Source: Spirochaetales bacterium
Lineage (GTDB): Bacteria; Spirochaetota; Spirochaetia; Sphaerochaetales; Sphaerochaetaceae
Assembly (NCBI GenBank): GCA_012519125.1
Contig: JAAYQY010000236.1
Location: forward strand, 1 to 13,495
DNA: 13,495 bases
Direction of reading: 5' to 3'
Below the pieces are notes generated by a model. That model had not been told where the DNA came from and did not search any database. It saw nothing but the letters and a program-made list of their open reading frames with translations. Shown piece after piece: positions 6,823 through 12,596 of the stretch (position 1 is its first letter; each line of letters starts with the position of its first letter). Both the position numbers and the translations under genes were made by a program.

Positions 6823-7371
6823 ATGCAAGCAACTCATGATTCTTCCTTGATCTTGGTGTACACCGGCGATGGAAAGGGAAAAAGCTGTGCCGCCATGGGC
6901 CAGGTTGTCAGAGCGCTTGGACATGGGGCACGATGCCTTGTTGCCCAGTTCATCAAGCAAGATCCAGAGAAGCTGGATTCGGGAGAGTACCGCAGCCTGA
7001 CAAAGCTTGGGGTGAGCTGGAAACAGTTTGGTGCCGGGTTCACGTGGGAAGGGGAGAATGACAAGCTTAATGCCGATCTTGCAAAGCGGGGCTGGGAGCA
7101 GGTGAAGAGGTGGATAAGCAGCGCTTCCTACGACTTGATCGTGCTTGATGAGTTTACCTACACCCTTTCACTTGGATACCTCGACACCGCCGAGGTTTGC
7201 ACTTGGCTTTCAGATCACAAACCGAAAGATGGCTTTCCTCATCTGGTCATTACCGGTCGCAATGCCCCCAAAGAGCTTGTAGCCATTGCGGACATGGTCA
7301 GCGAACTGGGCTGCATCAAGCACCATTTGGCGGGTGAAGGGCGCAAAGCACAGGCAATAATCGAATTTTGA
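6823..7371 (+). CDS. cobO: Cob(I)yrinic acid a,c-diamide adenosyltransferase (CobA/CobO type)
   Basis: Transfers the 5'-deoxyadenosyl group of ATP to the cobalt of reduced corrinoids, making adenosylcobalamin precursors in the cytoplasm. The 182-residue length matches the family. A P-loop-like GDGKGKS stands at 15-21 (most relatives have Thr-Thr after the Lys; here Ser-Cys). GFTW at 72-75, the Walker-B-like LIVLDE at 105-110, ITGRNAP at 143-149 and the C-terminal AQAIIEF are all family landmarks. The ATG at 6823 lies five bases after the lipoprotein stop, with GGAG inside the end of that gene. No cobalamin riboswitch or other cobalamin gene is visible, so it more likely serves corrinoid salvage than complete synthesis here. 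Confidence 0.92.
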   Translation: MQATHDSSLILVYTGDGKGKSCAAMGQVVRALGHGARCLVAQFIKQDPEKLDSGEYRSLTKLGVSWKQFGAGFTWEGENDKLNADLAKRGWEQVKRWISSASYDLIVLDEFTYTLSLGYLDTAEVCTWLSDHKPKDGFPHLVITGRNAPKELVAIADMVSELGCIKHHLAGEGRKAQAIIEF

Positions 7372-7404
7372 TGGCCTAATTCTTAGATGAGCTCCTTTTA
7401 TCCT

Positions 7405-7432
7405 TTCACATTTTTATGAATGAGGATATAAT
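7405..7432 (+). promoter_or_regulatory. Strong promoter of the phosphatase/ATPase/regulator operon
   Basis: -35 TTCACA (7405-7410), 16-bp spacer, -10 TATAAT (7427-7432, perfect). Predicted start is near 7439, which would leave a leader of only about 14 bases containing AAGGAG (7440-7445), seven bases before the ATG at 7453. It is the only good promoter I see before 11760 on this strand. Confidence 0.72.
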
Positions 7433-7452
7433 CGGACGAAAGGAGTATCATT

Positions 7453-8085
7453 ATGGGTGTTTGTGACCTTCACTGTCATCTCCTTCCGGAAATTGATGAC
7501 GGGTACGTTTCTGCTGAGCAATTTTCTCGAATGCTCAACCTGTATGCTGAGAGTGGGATCACCACAATAGCTTTCACCCCCCATATATACAACCCTTATG
7601 TAACCACCAATGTTGCAAAGCTGAGATCTACCTACCAATGGGCCAAAGAGTTGGCTTCATCCCTGGGTTTGGTTACCTATCTTGGGAGTGAACTGTATGT
7701 CGGAGAGCAGGATGAACTTAAAAGCCTTCCGATTGCCGCTCGATATGCCTTGGTGGAGTTTGGGCTTTCGCTTCCCCCACCCCGACTGTTCGAACGGCTT
7801 TCAGGACTGCAGAAGCAGTCACTGACCCCCATTCTTGCTCATGTCGAGCGCTATCGTTGGCTTGATCCGAAGAGTCCGCTCCTTGTGCAGCTGAAACAAA
7901 TGGGATGCTTGCTCCAGAGCAATGTTGAGGCGGTAGAGAATGGAGATGCTCTTCCCTATTTGAAACACGACCTGATAGACATCATAGCAACTGACAATCA
8001 TGGTGATGAGACCCTTCCTGTGCGACTGGTGCAAACCCTGTCCGATTGGCCGCAGGTGGCACAGAGAATGGAAAATCTTTGGTAA
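7453..8085 (+). CDS. PHP-fold phosphatase of the CpsB/YwqE tyrosine-phosphatase type
   Basis: Metal-dependent phosphoesterase, 210 residues, cytoplasmic (no signal). The trinuclear metal site of CpsB-type protein-tyrosine phosphatases is present in order: His7 and His9 in DLHCHLLPEIDDG, Asp15/Asp16, His44 in TPH, Glu80, Glu102, His130 in AHVERY, then Asp181 and His183 in ATDNH. It is shorter than the usual ~250 residues, and the HPERY motif reads HVERY, with Val in place of Pro. In other bacteria such enzymes dephosphorylate the tyrosine kinase that controls capsule export. No kinase or polysaccharide gene is in this window, so the target here is unknown, and a sugar- or nucleotide-phosphate substrate is possible. 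The start is fixed by AAGGAG seven bases upstream. A 32-base gap leads to the next gene. Confidence 0.85.
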   Translation: MGVCDLHCHLLPEIDDGYVSAEQFSRMLNLYAESGITTIAFTPHIYNPYVTTNVAKLRSTYQWAKELASSLGLVTYLGSELYVGEQDELKSLPIAARYALVEFGLSLPPPRLFERLSGLQKQSLTPILAHVERYRWLDPKSPLLVQLKQMGCLLQSNVEAVENGDALPYLKHDLIDIIATDNHGDETLPVRLVQTLSDWPQVAQRMENLW

Positions 8086-8117
8086 TTCCACCCGAGTGGG
8101 TGTTAAGGAGGTAGCGC

Positions 8118-9368
8118 ATGCTGCTGGATATGACCATTGCGAACTTTAAGTCCGTGAAGTCGGCGCAGACGATTTCATTTGAGGCAGTCAGGGACAACAG
8201 ATTCCCTGAATCGAAGGTGGTTGAAGTCAACGCAAAGTTGAAGATCATCAAGACTGCCGCCATTGTCGGCCCCAACGGAGCAGGAAAAAGTTCGTTTGTT
8301 CGTGCTTTGGAGGCTCTGAAAGGCATCGTCTGTTCTGCTGGAGAGACGGAGAATCCTTTGCAGATTCTCAGTGGCACATCGTTTGCCTACTCTGAGGAGA
8401 AAGGCCAACCTGCAACCATCATCATCCGGGTCCTGGTCGAACGTGACGAAGAGACCGGAGAACCTACAATCGCCCAGTATACATTGGTAGCGGATAGGGA
8501 GAAGGTGGTGGAAGAGTCGCTGTTCCATATCATCGGAAGGTCCAAGAAGCTGATGTTTGAACGTCTGCTTGAAGAGAACAGCCTTCTGCTCGATGAGCAG
8601 ACACTCACCTACAAGTACCGCTGGGGTAAGATGTATCGTGGGGAGAAGAAGCGATTGGTCGGAAAGCTCGACGAGAAACACACCTTCCTCGGTGCTGCTG
8701 CCCAGAAGGGTGGGGAGACCACCCTCAAGCTCTACACTTGGTTTGATGAGTCGCTTCACCTGTTGCCCATGGGTGTTTCCAACATCAGTGAGAAGTACCT
8801 GATCAACCAGTTGACCGAGCACCCTGACTGGGTCCAGCAGCTGATCAACTTCCTGTGGAGTGTGGACATCACCGACATTCGTGATATCCGCGTCAAGGAT
8901 GACCGCCTCATTTTCGTGCATACCAACGTCACCCAGCACTACGCTTCGTTCTTCTCTTTGGAAAGCTTGAGTCTCAGGCGCCTCTGTCTGATGGGTGTTG
9001 CTTTCTTTGAGAGCTTCTGCAAGCACAAAACGCTGGTCATTGATGATTTTGGCATGCTGCTGCACCCCAATGTACTGTGTCATATCGTTGAGATCTTTGA
9101 GCAGAGCAATATTGGGTATGGTTCCCAGATGCTGGTTGTCGACTGCAATCCTTCACTGCTCAGGCCTGGTCTCTTGCGAAGGGACGGTGTCTACTTTGCA
9201 GAGAAGAACAGTGAAAGCGCCACGGTCTACTTCAGCCTGGCAAACTTCAAGTATTCGAGAAGCAAAGACAAGACCCAGAGTCAGTATATGAATGGAGCCT
9301 TTGGGGCTCTGCCGATTCTTTCGGAGTTCGGTTTCGTCGGCTCTGATCGGGATAAGGAGGAGAACTGA
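8118..9368 (+). CDS. AAA/ABC-like ATPase of the RloA/AbiLi type with altered catalytic motifs
   Basis: 416-residue soluble ATPase of the AAA_15/AAA_21 (OLD-like, SMC-head) class. The N-terminal strand MLLDMTIANFKSVKSAQTIS and Walker A GPNGAGKSS (51-59) are typical. The C-terminal run RRDGVYFAEKN (354-364), then SLANFKYSR and the YMNGAFGALPIL region (390-401) follow the RloA/AbiLi pattern closely. Catalytic positions are unusual: Walker B is LVIDDF (306-311) with Asp310 where Glu is expected. The switch motif normally TTH or TH reads VDC before NPSLL (341-348), so the His is Cys. The ABC-signature region SLSLRR (282-288) lacks its Gly. ATP binding seems possible, efficient hydrolysis doubtful. 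AAGGAGGT five bases before the ATG is a near-perfect ribosome site. The TGATG overlap ties it to the next gene. Compared with the family from memory. Confidence 0.82.
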   Translation: MLLDMTIANFKSVKSAQTISFEAVRDNRFPESKVVEVNAKLKIIKTAAIVGPNGAGKSSFVRALEALKGIVCSAGETENPLQILSGTSFAYSEEKGQPATIIIRVLVERDEETGEPTIAQYTLVADREKVVEESLFHIIGRSKKLMFERLLEENSLLLDEQTLTYKYRWGKMYRGEKKRLVGKLDEKHTFLGAAAQKGGETTLKLYTWFDESLHLLPMGVSNISEKYLINQLTEHPDWVQQLINFLWSVDITDIRDIRVKDDRLIFVHTNVTQHYASFFSLESLSLRRLCLMGVAFFESFCKHKTLVIDDFGMLLHPNVLCHIVEIFEQSNIGYGSQMLVVDCNPSLLRPGLLRRDGVYFAEKNSESATVYFSLANFKYSRSKDKTQSQYMNGAFGALPILSEFGFVGSDRDKEEN

Positions 9369-10015
9369 TGGCACGCAAACGTATTTCACAGCAACCTCGC
9401 CAGACCATTCTGCTGGTGACGGCAACAGAGGCTGAGGCTCTCTACTTCTCCCAGATGCGCAAGGACTGCCGGTATTCGAATATGACGGTGGTCTGGGAGA
9501 ATGCTTACAAGGATTTGGAACATCTGATTCTGCTTGCCAGCCGGATGCGTTCAAGTGGCGGGTACAGCAGTGCCTGGGTGGTATTCGGACTCTCTGATGT
9601 CCAGGCAACTGCTCAACAGGTGAAAGCTCTCCAAGGGTATGCAGAACAGAAAAAGGTGAAACTCGCATGGAACAACCCATCCATGCCGCTGTGGTATCTT
9701 TTGCACCTGCAGGCCCCAAAAGGGTTTGTCGAGGATCAGGGGATGATCAATACAGCTCTGGCCAAGCAGTTCCCCTCTTTCTCCTCCGATGCATCCTACT
9801 TGTTGGGTGAGGGAAGTTCCCTGCATCTGCGACTTTACAGCGCTAAGTCAAAGGCTGCGGTCAATGCTGCATCCTACAACAGTATTGTGGCACCCAAGCT
9901 CGGCTTGGCCCCCACCAATATGGTTGCGATGCTCAACGACATCACCGATATCTGCGGTCTTGCCGATTTGACCCACAACCAGAAGCAGTTGGGGCTGAAC
10001 AGGAAGAACGGGTAA
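9368..10015 (+). CDS. Degenerate RloB/AbiLii-like TOPRIM protein
   Basis: 215-residue soluble protein. RloB proteins are TOPRIM-fold predicted nucleases that act with RloA-type ATPases in abortive-infection systems. Three landmarks place it there: ILLVTATEAEALYF (14-27) corresponds to the first strand with its CEGEKTE..YF motif; AWVVFGLSD (69-77) to the VFDRDD strand; and NNPSMPLWYLLHL (102-114) to SNPxFExWLLLHF. In each, the expected acid is missing: Thr18 replaces the catalytic Glu, Gly74 and Ser76 replace the two Asp of DxD, and Met-Pro replaces Phe-Glu. The fold seems kept but the metal site lost. It is translationally coupled to the ATPase (1-bp overlap, GGAGGAG before the ATG) and ends four bases before the LuxR gene. 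The family call is from pattern memory, moderately sure. Confidence 0.66.
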   Translation: MARKRISQQPRQTILLVTATEAEALYFSQMRKDCRYSNMTVVWENAYKDLEHLILLASRMRSSGGYSSAWVVFGLSDVQATAQQVKALQGYAEQKKVKLAWNNPSMPLWYLLHLQAPKGFVEDQGMINTALAKQFPSFSSDASYLLGEGSSLHLRLYSAKSKAAVNAASYNSIVAPKLGLAPTNMVAMLNDITDICGLADLTHNQKQLGLNRKNG

Positions 10016-10019
10016 CGAG

Positions 10020-10907
10020 GTGAATGGAGTCCATCTGCTTGTCCATATGCTTGCATTTGCGCTTGGCTGTATGACGTTGGCTCTCGCCATCGTCTATCGC
10101 CTCGCCAACAAGCAGCGATGGGCAAGCTATTTCATTGTTTGTCATGCATCCCTCTTGGGGTGCATGATGCTTCTTGCCCTGCAGACGTTGAGCAAGGTGT
10201 TTCTTTCGGGTCTCGCCTATCAGATCATTACCTATTGCATCGCGGCAGTGGTGATAGGAAACCTTACGTTTCTGATTGTATTCATTCCGTTCTTCACCAC
10301 ATGGGTGATCGCTCAGCCGTGGAGGCAACCCTATAAGGCATTTTTCTTTATTCTGTCGGCTGTATACCTTGGTCTGGGCGTAGCCCGAGAGATTACCAAT
10401 ATCCTTGTCTTCGACCAAGCGATGTTGCTGATATTTGTCTTTGTGGTGGGGTTTTGCCTTATCGTCATGCTGCGCAATCTCAACTCCATAGCAAACAAGA
10501 CAGCACGTGCATCAGCCATTACCATCATCATCGTCAGTGCTGCGATGGTTCCCGCCATTCTGCTTGCACTGCTTTTCCCTTCAATCAAGGGATTGCTCTT
10601 CGGAATCTACTTCCTCTCTCTTTCCATCACCATCATGACCTTCCTGTTCATGGAATTCGTCCGTCTTGGCAGGGAAGGGGAGGTGAAGCCGAAACAGCTT
10701 GTACTGGAGGATTTGGAGGAGTACCATATTACAGATCGTGAGTTTGCCGTGATCTGCCTGATCGGCAAAGGACTTACGAACAAAGAGATGGCAACAGAAT
10801 TGGGAATCAGTGCAAATACGGTGAACAACCATGTGGCCAACATCTATAGCAAAACGAAGGTGCGCAGCCGCATAGACCTTTTGAATCTGCTCAAGCAGAG
10901 TTGGTAG
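10020..10907 (+). CDS. Membrane-bound LuxR-family regulator with seven-helix N-terminus
   Basis: 295-residue transcription factor anchored in the inner membrane. Residues 5-213 hold about seven hydrophobic helices (roughly 5-27, 36-57, 64-97, 107-123, 132-151, 165-187, 190-213). A 20-residue linker follows, then a GerE/LuxR helix-turn-helix at 236-292: ITDREFAVICLIGKGLTNKE, ATELGISANTVNNHVANIY and SRIDLLNLL, with the invariant Glu and Gly positions kept. A sensor that meets a membrane or extracellular signal and binds DNA directly is the plain reading. No receiver domain is present. The start is GTG at 10020; a nearby ATG (10024) is out of frame, and an in-frame ATG at 10047 would cut into the first helix. 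The ribosome site is weak, so translation may depend on coupling with the preceding gene, 4 bases away. Confidence 0.85.
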   Translation: MNGVHLLVHMLAFALGCMTLALAIVYRLANKQRWASYFIVCHASLLGCMMLLALQTLSKVFLSGLAYQIITYCIAAVVIGNLTFLIVFIPFFTTWVIAQPWRQPYKAFFFILSAVYLGLGVAREITNILVFDQAMLLIFVFVVGFCLIVMLRNLNSIANKTARASAITIIIVSAAMVPAILLALLFPSIKGLLFGIYFLSLSITIMTFLFMEFVRLGREGEVKPKQLVLEDLEEYHITDREFAVICLIGKGLTNKEMATELGISANTVNNHVANIYSKTKVRSRIDLLNLLKQSW

Positions 10908-10917
10908 GAGGAAGACC

Positions 10918-11760
10918 ATGCACATAACCTATACCGTCCCAGCCTGGACCGCGCATCACTATCAGGATAAAAAAGCGGTTCGTGCCTGTGCTCGTCCTTG
11001 GGCCATGATTCATCCTGATCCGGTCCACAAGGCCGTGCTCTTGTGCCACGGCTATACCGGATATCCCGGTGAGCTGATAAGACCGGGTATCGACCTCTAT
11101 GAGAAGGGCTATGATGTCTATTGTCCCCGTTACCCAGGCCACGGAACCAGCTCATCTGATTTCCTTGCAAGCAAGGCGGAGGATTGGATCGGTACAGCCT
11201 ATGATGCCTACGCCTATATTGCCCAGCGCTATGAAAACGTGTCGGTGGTCGGTCACTCGATGGGTGGTGCGATAGCCACCATCATCGCTGATGCATTTGC
11301 CAGCGACCAACTGGTCCTGCTGGCTCCCGCACTCGTCATTCCCAATTTGCCGGTGAAGACACTGCGGTTCCTGAGGTTCTTCGTCAAGCGCACCAGGAAG
11401 AGTTGGCAGCCGGATCCTGACTACCGCTTCTATTATGAGGGCGATGAAGGAGACGATGAGTATCTGGGCTCGGAGTACTGGTCTTATCAGTTTCCAAAAG
11501 GTTTGTGGGAACTTGAGCGGGTCAGAAGACAGGCTGTAGCATCACTGGATCATCTCGCAGCCGACACCCTGTCCATCAGTGGTGGCCTTGACCAAACGAT
11601 TCCTGTGGAAGCGTCCAAGCTGGCCACCGAGCGGGAAAAGGGTGTGAATAAACATCTGCATATTGAGGATATCGGGCATCTGATGCCCTACGACAAGAAT
11701 CTGGATGCCCAAAATCGGGCAATGGCAGCACTCGTCTCCTGGTTGGAGGGAGAGCGTTAG
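10918..11760 (+). CDS. Alpha/beta hydrolase (carboxylesterase/monoacylglycerol-lipase type)
   Basis: Serine hydrolase of 280 residues, cytoplasmic (no signal peptide). The nucleophile elbow GHSMGG gives Ser114, the acid is Asp225 in GGLDQTIP and the base His254 in IGHLMPYD, a complete triad. HGYTGYPGE (44-52) forms the oxyanion-hole loop, as in Est30/EstD-like carboxylesterases that cleave short-chain or monoacylglycerol esters. A highly acidic insertion with tyrosines (GDEGDDEYLGSEYWSY, 175-190) lies in the lid region. AGGAGG stands before the ATG, ten bases after the LuxR stop, so it closes the operon. Its stop TAG interlocks with the TAA of the opposing HD gene. Substrate unknown; a link to lipid or signal-ester turnover sensed by the neighbouring regulator is only an idea. 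Confidence 0.9.
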   Translation: MHITYTVPAWTAHHYQDKKAVRACARPWAMIHPDPVHKAVLLCHGYTGYPGELIRPGIDLYEKGYDVYCPRYPGHGTSSSDFLASKAEDWIGTAYDAYAYIAQRYENVSVVGHSMGGAIATIIADAFASDQLVLLAPALVIPNLPVKTLRFLRFFVKRTRKSWQPDPDYRFYYEGDEGDDEYLGSEYWSYQFPKGLWELERVRRQAVASLDHLAADTLSISGGLDQTIPVEASKLATEREKGVNKHLHIEDIGHLMPYDKNLDAQNRAMAALVSWLEGER

Positions 11761-12287
11761 GGCCTGGCCAGATACTCGTAGATGGCGCTTAGCTTGTCAC
11801 TGATGCTTACCACGACGCTTTCAGGGTAGCGGGGCAGGGCAAGCGTCTTCGGAAACATATGCTTGGTTATGATGTCTTGCTCGCGTTCATCTACTGAAAA
11901 ATAAGTTTTGGCATTTTCCAAAGCGACGAATGGATGCTCTTTTCCATGGGAGGAGCGTTTGGCATCGCTGGCTTTGCGTTCGCGCCAATCATACAAGAAG
12001 AAGTCGTGCAGTAAGCCTCCCCTTGCTGCCGCAACATAGTCCAGCCCGAGAGCCTTGCTGATGCGGTAGGAGAGATAGGACACGCGAGAGGCATGATCAT
12101 AAATATGATTGGTGTGATGACGGAACGTCTTCAGTTTGAGAAACTCGTTGTGTGTCAGAATATCTTCCACCAAGAGCATGTGCTCTGCATGGTGACGTTT
12201 TGCACACGAGTGGTGGGTTGTCCAGGCCATCAGCAGGCTGAGCAGGGAGAAGAGAAGAAACAGGTACTCTACCGAACTCTGGTGCAA
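11757..12287 (-). CDS. HD-domain hydrolase with N-terminal hydrophobic segment
   Basis: Predicted metal-dependent phosphohydrolase. With the TTG at 12287 it has 176 residues. A hydrophobic stretch near the N-terminus (YLFLLFSLLSLLMAW) could anchor it in the membrane. The HD motif set is complete: His in the NHIYDHASRVS segment (about residue 61-65), His-Asp in LLHDFFLYDW (about 93-102), the EHPFVALENAK helix, and a late Asp in SISDKLSAIYE. The LLHDFFLYDW and KHMFPKT segments match a widespread uncharacterised HD group in Firmicutes and spirochaetes. The start is uncertain: the frame is open to 12458 with coding-like sequence, and a GGAGG at 12420-12424 precedes an in-frame CTG at 12413, so the real protein may have 42 more residues, including another hydrophobic segment. 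It converges on the hydrolase gene with a 4-bp overlap. Confidence 0.8.
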   Translation of the reverse strand: MHQSSVEYLFLLFSLLSLLMAWTTHHSCAKRHHAEHMLLVEDILTHNEFLKLKTFRHHTNHIYDHASRVSYLSYRISKALGLDYVAAARGGLLHDFFLYDWRERKASDAKRSSHGKEHPFVALENAKTYFSVDEREQDIITKHMFPKTLALPRYPESVVVSISDKLSAIYEYLARP

Positions 12288-12596
12288 GGTTCCGATGGGG
12301 TTGAGAAAACGGGATGTATAGAAGGTTGTGAACAGGCCTACAGGAAGTCTGAATAGTTTTGCAAGGAAGGTGCTCTCCCCCGCAAAGATGAACGGGAATG
12401 CATTAGGTGTCAGGATGTTCCTCCAAGATTCAATTGAGTGTACAGTATCGAAATAGGGTCAGCTGGTCAACCCAAGAGCAATCCATACTGCCACACTTTG
12501 GACAGGTGTATACAGAGATGTTGCTGTGAGCCTTCTCCGTGTTGTAATAATCTTTGTTTTACGGTACAACAGTACCATTGAGAGGAGTGTATCCTG
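12288..12596. other. Divergent intergenic region between HD gene and gltX
   Basis: This 309-base stretch holds no complete gene. Its left part (12288-12413, reading leftward) is probably the unannotated N-terminal coding part of the HD protein. The middle carries a leftward promoter candidate at 12442-12470. The right part is the gltX leader: GGTAC (12563-12567) and GTACC (12572-12576) form a short 5-bp inverted repeat, and AGAGGAG (12581-12587) is the ribosome site. I see several A+T-rich hexamers but no convincing gltX promoter, and no T-box. Confidence 0.5.
12442..12470 (-). promoter_or_regulatory. Promoter candidate for the HD gene
   Basis: On the minus strand, TTGACC (12470-12465) and TACTGT (12447-12442) are separated by 17 bp. 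The -35 is good and the -10 weak, the same -10 hexamer as in the acidic-protein promoter. Predicted start near 12435 leaves about ten bases before GGAGG (12424-12420), which fits translation from a start at 12413 better than from the TTG at 12287. Confidence 0.45.

Noticed and set aside
7372..7452. Terminator after the corrinoid adenosyltransferase gene
   Set aside because: Only an A+T-rich GAATT/AATTC pairing without a T-run is present. I cannot support a terminator here.
8089..8102. CACCC-GAGT-GGGTG hairpin before the RloA-like gene, considered as a terminator
   Set aside because: Only 5 bp of stem and no T-run follows; AAGGAGGT follows instead. At most it tunes translation.
8175..9083. 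302-codon minus-strand open frame
   Set aside because: Shadow of the RloA-like ATPase on the other strand; rich in Gln/Asp/Val from complementary codons, with no ribosome site or motif.
7453..11760. Region as a horizontally acquired defence island
   Set aside because: No integrase, transposase, tRNA or direct repeat is visible, and codon use looks like the neighbours. The degenerate motifs argue for long residence instead.
12563..12576. GGTAC-AACA-GTACC inverted repeat in the gltX leader, considered as an operator
   Set aside because: Five-base arms are short and no promoter can be placed against it. Kept only as a remark on the intergenic region.
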